A stretch of DNA of 64,000 nucleotides from Streptomyces exfoliatus (GCF_000725545.1 NZ_JNZP01000006.1:180882-244881), one strand, 5' to 3'; counted from the stretch's first letter, positions 44,598 through 53,480 are shown. Program-made: numbers and translations. Notes: a model not told the origin generated them from the letters alone.

Positions 44598-46238
44598 CTA
44601 GGACACCAGCCCCTGGCCCTCCAGCTCCGTCAGCCGCACGGTGCACAGTCCGCCGCGCTCGGCCTTCACGTCCGTCACCTTCAGCTGGGTGCCCGGCGCG
44701 AGGATGTACTCCTCCTCGCCCGTGAAGGCGGAGAACCGCCGGATGCCCACCGCCCGTGCCGGTGTCACCTCGAACAGGGTCCGCTTGCCACGGCTCCCGA
44801 GGAAGCCCCGGGCCACGCCCAGCTCGGACGTGCACGAGGACACGCCCCACCACGTCACCGTCCGCCCCACCGGGTACTGGGACCGCAGGTCCAGTGCCAC
44901 ACCCCGCCACAGGGGCTGTGTCCGCGCCGGCAGCGCCGCCACCGCGGAGAACAGCAGCCGGAGGTACGGCAGGTACGGCACCAGCCGCTCCCGGTCCGAG
45001 GAACGCAGCACGGCGTTGATCTCGCGGTAGAACGCCGACTCGCAGGTGTACAGGTACAGCGCCGAGATCGCGTCGGCGGACAGCCCGTCCGCCGCCTCTG
45101 CCGCAGCCTGCGCCGCGGCCTTGGTCTCGCCGAACAGGCTCGACCTCTCGATGTGCCGGTCCAGGTTCACGAGCACCCGGGACACCGGCTCGACGGCCTT
45201 CCGGAACTCCATCAGCGGCGTGTCGAACACGCCGGTGATCGGCGGCAGGACGAGTCCCTCGTCCTTGACGCTCGTGAGCCGCTCCAGATACAGCTGGTGC
45301 AGCTCCATCGTCGACGCGATGAACGCCCCCATCCGCTCCGCGACGCCACCGCCCTCCGGACCGCCGCCGCCCGTCGTCCCCTGGTCCCAGCCCTTCCGGG
45401 GCAGCCAGTCGACCGGCTCGGCGCCCACCGACGCCAGGGCGTCGTTCACCTGGGCGAAGTGGTCGCCCTCGCAGAAGATGTCGCCCTGCGCCGCCGGGTT
45501 CGGGTGGTCCAGGTGCCGGACCTCCACCCCCGGGTACTTCTTCTCCAGCCGCTGGACGACCCTCTTCAGGCTGCGGGCGTGCGCGCCCCACCAGGCGAAG
45601 ACGACACCGCGGTCCTCCTCCTCCGCGTGCTGCTTGGCCCGGAGGATCTCCTCGACGATCTGCTCCGCGACGGGCCGCCAGAACGACGTGTGCAGATCGG
45701 TCGGCATCGCCCCGTCCGCGCTGGCCGTGAGGGACGCGTTGAGCAGCAGTACGCCCTGGGTGAGCATCGCCTGGAACCACTCCGGCGGCTGGACCGTGTC
45801 CTCCTTCTTCAGGAGGCTCCGGACGTCCGCGATCGGCGTCTTCTTGACGATGCCGTACTTCCACATCGCGGCCGCCTTGATGATGCAGCGCATGCTGACC
45901 ACCCGACCGAACTGGCTGTCCTTCCAGTCGTTGAAGGTGTTGTCGAACATCGCGATGCCGGTCGCGCTCTCCGCCCGCGGATACGGGTTCTGTCCGAAGA
46001 CGACCACCTTCCACTTGTGCGGCGGATGCGGCTTCAGCGCCTGGAACGTCAGCTCGCGGACCGGCACCACCTCGGAACCGCGCTTCGGGCCGATGAAGTC
46101 GGCGGCGCCCGGCTGCGCCTCGATCACCGGACCCAGCAACGGCAGCCACGGCTCTCCGCCGCCGGTGAACAGGTCGGCCAGACCCAGCGGATCCCCCGCC
46201 GGGGGCACGGTCGCGGCCGGAACGTCGATCTCACTCAC
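44598..46238 (-). CDS. Uracil-DNA-glycosylase-like domain fused to an ADP-ribosyltransferase domain
   Basis: A 546-residue two-domain protein. Residues 1-285 follow family-1 UDG throughout: motif A FGQNPYP (82-87, Asn for the usual catalytic Asp, Pro for His), QGVLLLNASLT (161-171), WWGAHARSLK (216-225) and the leucine-loop HPNP (245-248, canonical HPSP) with EGDHFAQVN. A Gly-rich linker (287-298) leads to a helical region and an ART domain of the R-S-E type: YTCESAFYREIN (397-408), LWRG (Arg445), WWGVSSCTS (463-471) and GEEEYIL (Glu508-510), as in vertebrate ecto-ARTs. Start GTG 46238, ribosome site GGGAG. Follows a macro-domain gene by 70 bases; a toxin/antitoxin or DNA-defence role is inferred. 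Confidence 0.85.
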   Translation of the reverse strand: MSEIDVPAATVPPAGDPLGLADLFTGGGEPWLPLLGPVIEAQPGAADFIGPKRGSEVVPVRELTFQALKPHPPHKWKVVVFGQNPYPRAESATGIAMFDNTFNDWKDSQFGRVVSMRCIIKAAAMWKYGIVKKTPIADVRSLLKKEDTVQPPEWFQAMLTQGVLLLNASLTASADGAMPTDLHTSFWRPVAEQIVEEILRAKQHAEEEDRGVVFAWWGAHARSLKRVVQRLEKKYPGVEVRHLDHPNPAAQGDIFCEGDHFAQVNDALASVGAEPVDWLPRKGWDQGTTGGGGPEGGGVAERMGAFIASTMELHQLYLERLTSVKDEGLVLPPITGVFDTPLMEFRKAVEPVSRVLVNLDRHIERSSLFGETKAAAQAAAEAADGLSADAISALYLYTCESAFYREINAVLRSSDRERLVPYLPYLRLLFSAVAALPARTQPLWRGVALDLRSQYPVGRTVTWWGVSSCTSELGVARGFLGSRGKRTLFEVTPARAVGIRRFSAFTGEEEYILAPGTQLKVTDVKAERGGLCTVRLTELEGQGLVS

Positions 46239-46308
46239 GAGGGCAGAACTCCCGGAACTCGGATCCGGCGCGCTCTGTGGTGCGGCGCCGGCCTGCTGGA
46301 CGGTCGGG

Positions 46309-46977
46309 TCAGTGGCGAAAGGAAGGCCGCTCCGGCACGTTGATCCGGACCCGCCGCGCGGACCCCGCTCCCTCGATGTCGTCGAGCTGGCCGAGCACCG
46401 CGGCACGCAACTCGTCGTAACCGGCGAACCCGTGGTCGTGGAACAGGGTGTAGCCCGTCCACATCAGATTGGCGCAGACCGTGGCCGGCACCCGTCCCGT
46501 CCGCGCGCCCATCCCCACGAGCGCGACCGACCGGATGCTGCCCGGCCGTGCCAGGTTCTGCAGGTGCACCGCCTGGAACGCGGCCGCGCACGCCAGTGCC
46601 ACGTTCATGGTCTCGCTGACGTTCTGCGAGGACTGCCGCATGGTCGGCGTCGAGATGAGATACCTCGGCACGGCCGCCCCCGAGGGGACGCACACCGCGC
46701 TGCCCACCGGCAGGCTCCCGCCGAACCGGTCACGGATCGCCCGCTGCACCCGCACCTGGATCCCGGCGCCGAGGCGCCGCTTGACGACGGCGTCGACCCC
46801 ACCGTCCATCCGGCCCTGGGCGTTGGTGGGCGACACCCACGCGTCCACGTCGACGTCGAGGATGGAACCGCGCCGGATCTCGACCTCGGGCGTGTCCGCG
46901 AAGGCGGACCGCCAGGCCGCCACCACCTCGTCGTTGACATCGACCAGGACCACTCTCAACGCACGCCGGACTGTCAC
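46309..46977 (-). CDS. Macro-domain (ADP-ribose-binding/hydrolase) protein
   Basis: A 222-residue protein that is almost wholly a macro domain: RRGSILDVDVDAWVSPTNAQGRMDGGVD (36-62, substrate loop with the Gly-Gly pair), VPSGAAVPRYLISTPTMR (97-114), and the second loop GMGARTGRVPATVCANLMW (155-173). Macro domains bind ADP-ribose and many remove it from protein or nucleic acid. GTG 46977 is favoured by AGAGGGGTGG five bases upstream. It is the first gene of a two-gene unit with the UDG-ART fusion; antitoxin-first order and opposing activities fit a toxin-antitoxin logic like DarG-DarT, though neither protein is a DarTG member by the motifs seen. Confidence 0.88.
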   Translation of the reverse strand: MTVRRALRVVLVDVNDEVVAAWRSAFADTPEVEIRRGSILDVDVDAWVSPTNAQGRMDGGVDAVVKRRLGAGIQVRVQRAIRDRFGGSLPVGSAVCVPSGAAVPRYLISTPTMRQSSQNVSETMNVALACAAAFQAVHLQNLARPGSIRSVALVGMGARTGRVPATVCANLMWTGYTLFHDHGFAGYDELRAAVLGQLDDIEGAGSARRVRINVPERPSFRH

Positions 46978-47203
46978 GAATCCACCCCTCTCGCACACCT
47001 TCTCGAACGTTCTCCACGCTATGGCGACCCACTGACAACGACGCCCGCCCGCGGCGGCAGGTGGGGCGCGGGCGCCTCGTCACACCTGCCGTACGCAGGG
47101 GGATTGCCGCGGCGTTCCTGGTAGTTGAAGATCAAGTCAAGTACTCTTCGAACGCGCCGGGGGGCGTTCGGACATCACCCGGGGTCACAGCCTGGAGGGT
47201 CCC

Positions 47204-48157
47204 GTGTTCCACGCCGCACTGCTCGATCTGCCGTTCCCACCGCGCTCCAATCCGCACCGGGAGCACGTCGCGCACCCCCACCAGGAGTGGCTCCGCCGGC
47301 ACGAAGGGCTCGCCGGCGCCATCGGCGGTGCCGCGTACGGGAGATGGGACGTCCCCCGTCTCGCCGCGTTCACCAGCCCGGACTGCGCCACCGACGACCT
47401 CGCCCTCGCCGCGGACCTGCTCAGCTTCTACTTCTTCTTCGACGACAGGTTCGACAGCGATCTCGGCCGGGCCCCCGCGCGCGTCGCGGAGATCTGCACC
47501 CGCATGACGGCCCTCCTGCACGGCGAAGGTCCCGCGCCCGACGCCCGTACACCCGTGGAGCACGCCTTCGCCGACCTCTGGGAGCGCAGCCTGCGCGGCA
47601 TGTCCGCCCGGTGGCGGGCCCGGTCGGCCTACAACTGGGAGTGGTACTTCGCCTGTCACCCCGCCGAGGCCGCGGGCCGGCTCTCCGGCCGGTTCCCGGA
47701 CCGCGAGGGCTATCTGGCGCTGCGCAGGGGCACGGCCGCCATGGAGACCCTCTTCGACATGGTCGAGCGGCTCAACGGGTTCGAGCTGCCCCAGGAGGTG
47801 CTGCACCACCCGGTCCTCCGCCGGATGCGCCAACTGGCCGCAGACATACCGTCGTTCACCAACGACGTGCACTCGTACGCGCAGGAACTCGCCCGGGGCG
47901 ATGTCGCCAACATGGTGATGATCGTCCGCGAGGAGCGCGGCGGGACCCCCGAGGAGGCGGCCGTCGAGGTCATGCGAGAGGCCCAGACGATGGTCGACCG
48001 CTTCGTGGAGCTGTCGACCCAGGTGCCCGAGATCTGCGACCTCCTCGGCCTCCCCCCGGCCGGGCGCGAGGCCGCCCGCCGGTACGTCGACGGCCTGGCC
48101 GCCTGGATCGCGGGCTACCACCGCTGGGAGATAGCCACCGGACGCTACGGCCACTGA
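47204..48157 (+). CDS. Class I terpene synthase
   Basis: A 317-residue bacterial terpene cyclase with both metal-binding motifs intact: aspartate-rich DDRFD (80-84) after FYFFF, and the NSE triad NDVHSYAQE (220-228); the C-terminal RY pair is at 314-315. It cyclises a prenyl diphosphate (most likely farnesyl, by length and class). The product cannot be predicted. GGAGGG lies seven bases before GTG 47204. No P450, prenyl-diphosphate synthase or methyltransferase is adjacent, so this is a minimal one-gene terpene locus. Confidence 0.93.
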   Translation: MFHAALLDLPFPPRSNPHREHVAHPHQEWLRRHEGLAGAIGGAAYGRWDVPRLAAFTSPDCATDDLALAADLLSFYFFFDDRFDSDLGRAPARVAEICTRMTALLHGEGPAPDARTPVEHAFADLWERSLRGMSARWRARSAYNWEWYFACHPAEAAGRLSGRFPDREGYLALRRGTAAMETLFDMVERLNGFELPQEVLHHPVLRRMRQLAADIPSFTNDVHSYAQELARGDVANMVMIVREERGGTPEEAAVEVMREAQTMVDRFVELSTQVPEICDLLGLPPAGREAARRYVDGLAAWIAGYHRWEIATGRYGH

Positions 48158-48287
48158 ACCACCGTCGTGCCGTGCCCTGACACGACGGGGGCGCCGTCCA
48201 GGTCCTCACCGCCGCCGTTCGGGCGTAGGACGGGCTGACGCGGGTAGCCGCCGGGGCGTGGTCGATCGGAGGAGCGGGATCGGGACG

Positions 48288-49346
48288 ATGACCGGTGTGG
48301 ACGGAGACGACGAGCGGACCGGTGGCGGAGGTCACGCGCGGACCGGTGACGGCGAGTTCCGGCGCGACCGGAACTACCTCACGACCCGGATCACGGCCGA
48401 CGGCCGGGACGGGTACCCCGTGGAACCCGGGCGCTACCGGCTGATCATCGCCCGGGCCTGCCCCTGGGCGAACCGGGCCGCGATCGTCCGGCGGCTGATG
48501 GGCCTGGAGGACGTGCTCCCGATGGGCATCGCCGGGCCCGTGCACGACGAGCGCAGCTGGTCCTTCCACCTGGATCCGGACGGCAGGGACCCGGTCCTCG
48601 GCATCGAGCGGCTGCAGGAGGCGTACTTCCGGCGCGAACCCGGATACCCCCGCGGCGTCACCGTGCCCGCGATCGTCGACGTCCCCACCGGCGAGGTGGT
48701 GACCAACGACTTCGCCCGGATCACCCTCGACCTGGGCAGCCAGTGGTCCGCGCACCAGCGGGACGGCGCACCGGACCTGTACCCGGAGCGGTGGCGGGAC
48801 GAGATCGACGAGGTGTCCGAGGAGGTGTACCGGGACGTCAACAACGGCGTCTACCAGTGCGGCTTCGCCGGCGGCCAGCGCGCGTACGACACGGCGTACC
48901 GGCGGCTCTGGGATCGTCTCGACCGGCTGGAGGAACGGCTCGCCGGGCGGCGCTTCCTGGTCGGCGACACCATCACCGAGGCAGACGTGCGCCTCTTCCC
49001 CACCCTCGTGCGCTTCGACGCCGTCTACCACGGCCACTTCAAGTGCAACCGGCAGAAGCTGACCGAACTCCCGGCCCTGTGGGCCTACGCGCGGGACCTG
49101 TTCCAGACGCCCGGCTTCGGGGACACGATCGACTTCGACCAGATCAAGGCGCACTACTACGTCGTCCACCACGACATCAACCCGAGTGGCATCGTCCCCC
49201 GGGGTCCTGACACCGGGAACTGGCTCTCGCCGCACGGCAGGGAGGCGCTCGGCGGGCGGCCCTTCGGCGACGGCACGCCGCCGGGACCGCCGCCCCCGTC
49301 GGAGCAGGTGCCGCCGCCGTCGGAGCGGGCGCCGTCGCCCGGCTGA
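48288..49346 (+). CDS. Glutathionyl-hydroquinone reductase (Xi-class GST, YqjG/ECM4 type)
   Basis: About 352 residues. RACPWANRA holds the catalytic Cys58; ITLDLGSQWSAH-type and YPERWRDEIDEV, VNNGVYQCGFAGGQRAYD and VGDTITEADVRLFPTLVRFD are the family's characteristic blocks. In actinobacteria, which use mycothiol, these enzymes presumably reduce mycothiolated hydroquinones or related adducts (inference). The tail is Pro/Gly/Ser repeats. ATG 48288 is chosen; GGAGG lies 13 bases up, so GTG 48258 is possible. Compare the motif-poor paralogue at 3273-4136. Confidence 0.88.
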   Translation: MTGVDGDDERTGGGGHARTGDGEFRRDRNYLTTRITADGRDGYPVEPGRYRLIIARACPWANRAAIVRRLMGLEDVLPMGIAGPVHDERSWSFHLDPDGRDPVLGIERLQEAYFRREPGYPRGVTVPAIVDVPTGEVVTNDFARITLDLGSQWSAHQRDGAPDLYPERWRDEIDEVSEEVYRDVNNGVYQCGFAGGQRAYDTAYRRLWDRLDRLEERLAGRRFLVGDTITEADVRLFPTLVRFDAVYHGHFKCNRQKLTELPALWAYARDLFQTPGFGDTIDFDQIKAHYYVVHHDINPSGIVPRGPDTGNWLSPHGREALGGRPFGDGTPPGPPPPSEQVPPPSERAPSPG

Positions 49347-49395
49347 ACCCTTCCGGCGTCCGCCCGCCCGGACCTCGCCGGCGTCGGGGCCGGTC

Positions 49396-50583
49396 CTATC
49401 CCCCCGCGACGCGGGCGCTCGGATGCCACTCGGTGAGCAGGATCGTGGCATCGTCACGCAGCTTGTGGTCCTGGTGCTGCCGCAGGCCCTGGATCAGGCG
49501 CCGTAGGGCTTCGGGCGCGGGGGCGCCCGCCGCGGTGGCGCGGATGACGGTGTCGGCGAGCCGCTCCTCGCCGTACAGGTCCCCCTCGGGCGAGCGGGCC
49601 TCGGTGACGCCGTCGCTGTAGATGAGGATCCGGTCACCGGGCTGGAGCCGCTGGGAGTGCTCGGTGGGCGGTGAGGCGGCGAGGAACCCCCAGCCGAGCG
49701 GCAGGTCGGGCTCCCTGGCGAGCACCTGTGGCAGGACCCTTCCCTGGCGGATCAGGAGGGGCGGCGGGTGTCCGCAGTTGATCCAGGTCAGCCGCCCGTC
49801 GGCGGTGTCCAGATGAGCGACGACGGCGGTCATCAGCCGGTCGGTGAACCACTCGTCGAGGATCCGGTCGATCGAGGTGACGATGTCGGAGAGCGACCCG
49901 CCGGAGCGGCGGGTCGCGCGGCAGGCGGCGAGCCCGGCGGCACTGGCTCCGCCCGAGGCGAGGTCATGGCCCATGGAGTCGATGACCGTCAGGTGCAGGC
50001 CGCTGTCGTCCAGGGTGTGGTCGAAGGTGTCCCCGCCGATGTCGTACGCGGGTTCGAGCACCGCCGAGGAGGTCACGTCCGCCGTGCCGATGGTCCGGGG
50101 CGGAAGGAACGCCCACAGCAGCTCGGCCTGCACCGTCATCGGCCGTGCGCGCTCCACCTCGACCAGCAGGTCGCTGTGGGACGACTTCGACACGACGAGC
50201 AGCGCGGCCACCGCGGCGAGTGCCTCGGCGCGCCCGACCAGGGCGTCGTCCAGCGCGGGCGCGGTCACCATGAGGACGCCGAGGCGCTCGACTCCGTCGA
50301 TCATCGGCAGCCAGGCGGTGTGGCCGTCCCTCGACCGCTGCGCCTGCTGCGTACGGTAGGCCAGACCCGCGAGCGAGGTGTCGACGTCGAGGGTCCGCCC
50401 GTCCGCGGCACCGTGCTGGGGCAGGGAGACCAGGCGGATCTGCTGGAGGTCCGCCAGGTACGTCGCCGTCCCGGTGAACCCCATGCGCAGGCCCGCTTCC
50501 TGGATGAGCCCCGCGAGCTCCCGCCCGGACGGCAGGTGGGAGCGGGCCAGCAGTTCGGCCAGAACATTCTCGTACGTCGACAC
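49396..50583 (-). CDS. GAF-domain PP2C (SpoIIE-type) phosphatase
   Basis: A 395-residue protein: GAF-like sensor about 10-150 (HTAWLPMIDGVERLGVLMV) and a PP2C/SpoIIE phosphatase with the metal motifs YDIGGDTFDHTLD, VIDSMGHDLASG and LIYSDGVTEARS, ending in RDDATILLTEW. Unlike the larger paralogue at 39399-41447, its catalytic aspartates are kept. It probably dephosphorylates an anti-anti-sigma factor in a stress or development circuit. GGAGG six bases before GTG 50583. Confidence 0.92.
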   Translation of the reverse strand: MSTYENVLAELLARSHLPSGRELAGLIQEAGLRMGFTGTATYLADLQQIRLVSLPQHGAADGRTLDVDTSLAGLAYRTQQAQRSRDGHTAWLPMIDGVERLGVLMVTAPALDDALVGRAEALAAVAALLVVSKSSHSDLLVEVERARPMTVQAELLWAFLPPRTIGTADVTSSAVLEPAYDIGGDTFDHTLDDSGLHLTVIDSMGHDLASGGASAAGLAACRATRRSGGSLSDIVTSIDRILDEWFTDRLMTAVVAHLDTADGRLTWINCGHPPPLLIRQGRVLPQVLAREPDLPLGWGFLAASPPTEHSQRLQPGDRILIYSDGVTEARSPEGDLYGEERLADTVIRATAAGAPAPEALRRLIQGLRQHQDHKLRDDATILLTEWHPSARVAGG

Positions 50584-50849
50584 ACGGCCTCCGCGGCTCT
50601 CCTCAAGGCGTCTTGCGGCGCGGTGGCGTGGAGCGCGGTCCGTCCTCCCTCGAGGGCTGGCTCTCACGCTACGCAGACTCCCCGGTGATCGCAGCCTCTC
50701 CGGTCGTCGTACCCCATGCTCCCCGCACACGCGAGGTCCGGCGGGGCGGATAATGACCCCCCAGGGACCACGTCGCGCATGCGTGCGGTCGCGGACCCGC
50801 CAACCGGCCGATCGACCGGCCGACCGGCCTACCCGGAGACGAAGGACCG

Positions 50850-51242
50850 ATGACGCTGAAAGAAGGCCTGCGGGTGAAGCTGGCGACGGACCTGAGGCTG
50901 GCCGGGCAGGTCGAACCGGAGGGCGAGCCCTCGGCGGAGACGGGAGTCGGGGCGGCGTACCTGGCCCTGGCCGCGGGCATCGAGGGCACGGTCGAGCGGA
51001 TGAACGCACACCGGCACCAGAGCCAGGAGGTCCGCGAGTACGAACGGCTGAAGTCCCTCCTCGACGACTTCGGCCCGCAGATGCCCCCGGGCAGCAGGAA
51101 GCAGCTCGAGGAGCGGGTCGGCTCCCTGGAACCCGCCTGGATCGCCTACCAGGAGCAGCGGCTCCGCGTGACCGTCCGTGTCCGGTTCGACAGCGGATTC
51201 GTCCTCGCCGACGCGCCCGGGGACCTCTTCGTCCCCGCCTGA
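50850..51242 (+). CDS. Hypothetical protein (130 aa)
   Basis: A 130-residue soluble protein I cannot place: TLKEGLRVKLATDLRLAGQVEPEGE, then helices with EGTVERMNAHRHQSQEVREYERLKSLLDD and a beta-strand end (RLRVTVRVRFDSGFVLADAPG). No cysteines or membrane segment. ATG 50850 follows GGAGACGAAGGACC. It lies 91 bases before the DNA alkylation repair gene on the same strand. Confidence 0.65.
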   Translation: MTLKEGLRVKLATDLRLAGQVEPEGEPSAETGVGAAYLALAAGIEGTVERMNAHRHQSQEVREYERLKSLLDDFGPQMPPGSRKQLEERVGSLEPAWIAYQEQRLRVTVRVRFDSGFVLADAPGDLFVPA

Positions 51243-51333
51243 CCCCGCCCGCTCGCGTGCCCGCCCGCTCCGGTGGGAGTGTCCGACGTCCGTCGTAGGC
51301 TGCATCCCGACGTATGAAGGACAGGAGGCCGAG

Positions 51334-52020
51334 GTGGCCGGGACGATGCCGACCGAGACGGTGCTGGGCGAGGTGATGGCCGAGCTGGCCGCGCTGGAGG
51401 ACCCGAAGGCGCGCGCGGTGAACGAGAGGCACGGCGACGACCACGGGGTGAACCTCGGCAGTCTGCGCGCGCTCGCGAAACGGCTGAAGACGCAGCAGGA
51501 GCTCGCCTGCCGGCTCTGGGAGACGGACGACACGGCGGCGAGGCTCCTCGCGCTCCTGATCTGCCGCCCCAAGGCGTTCGGACGTGACGAGCTGGACGCC
51601 ATGCTGCGCGAGGCGCGCGTGCCCAAGGTGCACGACTGGCTCGTGAACTACGTGGTGAAGAAGAGCCCGCACGCCGAGGAGCTGCGGTCGGCATGGCTGG
51701 ACGATCCGGATCCCGTGGTCGCGAGTGCCGGCTGGGCGCTGACCACCGACCGCGTGGCGAAGAAGCCCGAGGGCCTCGACCTGGCGGGGCTCCTCGACGT
51801 CGTCGAGGCGGAGATGAAGGACGCCCCGGACCGCCTGCAGTGGGCGATGAACCACTGCCTGGCGCAGATCGGGATCGAACACCCCGAGCACCGCGGCCGT
51901 GCCCTCGACATCGGCGAGCGCCTTGAGGTCCTGAAGGACTACCCGACCCCCCGGGGCTGCACCTCCCCGTTCGCACCGGTCTGGATCACCGAGATGGTGC
52001 GCCGGAAGAGGGACGGCTAG
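51334..52020 (+). CDS. DNA alkylation repair enzyme (AlkD-like HEAT-repeat glycosylase)
   Basis: A 228-residue HEAT-repeat protein of the AlkD/AlkC-like family: VNLGSLRALAKRLKTQQELACRLWET, DELDAMLREARVPKVHDWLVNYVVKKSP, and a terminal NHCLAQIGIEHPEHRGRALDIGE segment. Family members remove alkylated bases without base flipping. GTG 51334 has AGGAGG five bases upstream; the inner ATG at 51346 is a weaker choice. The Trp/Asp residues that mark the AlkD catalytic site could not be assigned by eye, so activity is likely but unproven. Confidence 0.87.
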   Translation: MAGTMPTETVLGEVMAELAALEDPKARAVNERHGDDHGVNLGSLRALAKRLKTQQELACRLWETDDTAARLLALLICRPKAFGRDELDAMLREARVPKVHDWLVNYVVKKSPHAEELRSAWLDDPDPVVASAGWALTTDRVAKKPEGLDLAGLLDVVEAEMKDAPDRLQWAMNHCLAQIGIEHPEHRGRALDIGERLEVLKDYPTPRGCTSPFAPVWITEMVRRKRDG

Positions 52021-52057
52021 GAAGCCCCCCCGCACTACAGCAGGGGGGCCGCCGGTG

Positions 52058-52954
52058 CTACGGCAGAGGGGTGCCGCCGGTCGCGTTGACGATCTCTCCG
52101 GTGATGTAACTGGCCTGCGGTGACGCCAGGAAGACGTACGCGGGGGCCATCTCCGCCGGCTGGGCGGGCCGCCCCAGGGGCGACTGGCCGCCGAAGTCCT
52201 TCGCCGCCGGCATCGTCGCGGGGATCAGCGGTGTCCACACCGGACCGGGCGCGACCGCGTTGACGCGGATGCCTCGCTCGGCGACCATCTGGGCCAGGTT
52301 GTGGGTGAAGGAGATGATCGCCGCCTTCGTCATCGCGTAGTCGAGCAGGTGAGGGCTCGGCTGGTACCCCTGGACGGACGTGGTGTTGATGACGGAGCCG
52401 CCGCGCGGGATGTGGGGCAGCGCCGCGCGCGAGAGCCAGAACATCCCGTAGAGGTTCGTCTTCATCACCCGGTCGAACTGCTCCGTGCTGATGGCCTCGA
52501 TCCCGTCCGGCTGGGCCATCTGGAAGGCCGCGTTGTTGACGAGGACGTCGATGCGTCCGTGCTCGCTCACCGTACGCTCGATCAGGGCCTCGCACCGGCT
52601 CTCGTCGCGGATGTCGCATTCGACGGCCAGCGCCTCGCGTCCTGCCTCGCGGACGAGTCGCGAGGTCTCCGCGGCCTCCTCCACCTCCTCGGGCAAGTGC
52701 GTGAGGACGATGTCCGCCCCCTCCCGCGCGAAGGCCAGGCAGACGGCCCTGCCGATCCCGGAGTCCCCGCCGGTGACCACGGCCACCCGGTCGAGGAGCA
52801 CGTCATGACCGCGGTACGAGTCCTCGCCGTGGTCCGGGCGTGGACTCATCGCCTCGGTCGACCCGGGAGGGTCCTGGTCCTGTTCGGGGAACGGGGGACG
52901 GGGGTGGCCCTTCACCGGGTCGGGGGCGGCGGCTACGGGTTCCTGAGGCGACAT
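52058..52954 (-). CDS. Short-chain dehydrogenase/reductase
   Basis: A 298-residue SDR with a 50-residue hydrophilic N-terminal extension (HPRPPFPEQDQDPPGSTEAM). TGGDSGIGRAV is the coenzyme site, NNAAFQ the central motif, and SVQGYQPSPHLLDYAMTK carries catalytic Ser-Tyr-Lys. This subgroup (YhdF/YhxC-like, glucose/ribitol dehydrogenase type) is often found with general-stress genes. ATG 52954 has GGAG six bases upstream. The adjacent hemerythrin gene is on the same strand, upstream, and the two may belong to one stress regulon. Confidence 0.9.
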   Translation of the reverse strand: MSPQEPVAAAPDPVKGHPRPPFPEQDQDPPGSTEAMSPRPDHGEDSYRGHDVLLDRVAVVTGGDSGIGRAVCLAFAREGADIVLTHLPEEVEEAAETSRLVREAGREALAVECDIRDESRCEALIERTVSEHGRIDVLVNNAAFQMAQPDGIEAISTEQFDRVMKTNLYGMFWLSRAALPHIPRGGSVINTTSVQGYQPSPHLLDYAMTKAAIISFTHNLAQMVAERGIRVNAVAPGPVWTPLIPATMPAAKDFGGQSPLGRPAQPAEMAPAYVFLASPQASYITGEIVNATGGTPLP

Positions 52955-53006
52955 CGCGGTCTCCACGGTGCTCGGTCGTCGGGCGACGGTCGGGGGCGGA
53001 CGAGCG

Positions 53007-53480
53007 TTACTCGTCCGCGCTGGGGACGGCGAGAGGATCGTCCGGGGCGTCCTTCTTCGCGGCTTCCATGCGCTCGCCGAGTTCGGTGAGGCGCTTGCGG
53101 CCCATGGCCTTGCGCACGGTGGGGAACCACTCCTGTTCCTCTTCCTCGACGTGATGGCGCACGTTCTCCATCAGCACCGACATCTTGGCGTCGAACCGCT
53201 CGTCGGTCGCGTCCAGTCCCTTGAGCTCCGACAGCATCCACAGCACGACGTGGTGCTCCTCGACGCTCTCCAGCACATGGTCCTGGGTCTCCGGGACCGC
53301 CTCCCTCGCGGCGGGGTAGAAGACCTTCTCCTCGATCCAGGTATGGGTGGTGAGCTCCTCGATCACCTGGTCGGCGATCTTCCGCTTCTCGTCGTGGGCG
53401 TCGTCCCCGGCCTTCTCGAACTTCTTGAACAGCTTCTCCACGGTCTTGTGGTCGTCCTTGAGCAGCACGATCCCGTCCAC
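53007..53480 (-). CDS. Hemerythrin-domain protein
   Basis: A 157-residue four-helix protein with the hemerythrin metal ligands: LKDDHKTVEKLF, HTWIEEKVFYPAA, ESVEEHHVVLWML and NVRHHVEEEEQEWFP (H, HxxxE, H, HxxxD/E pattern). Binds a di-iron centre; may sense or bind oxygen or nitric oxide. GTG 53480 (Val-Asp-Gly-Ile) follows AAGGAGA at good spacing. It ends 53 bases before the SDR gene on the same strand. Confidence 0.92.
   Translation of the reverse strand: MDGIVLLKDDHKTVEKLFKKFEKAGDDAHDEKRKIADQVIEELTTHTWIEEKVFYPAAREAVPETQDHVLESVEEHHVVLWMLSELKGLDATDERFDAKMSVLMENVRHHVEEEEQEWFPTVRKAMGRKRLTELGERMEAAKKDAPDDPLAVPSADE

Noticed and set aside
43045..46149. Minus-strand frame of over 1000 codons.
   Set aside because: Spans the XRE-TPR gene antisense and the UDG-ART gene in a wrong frame; Arg/Gly/Val-rich with no domain.
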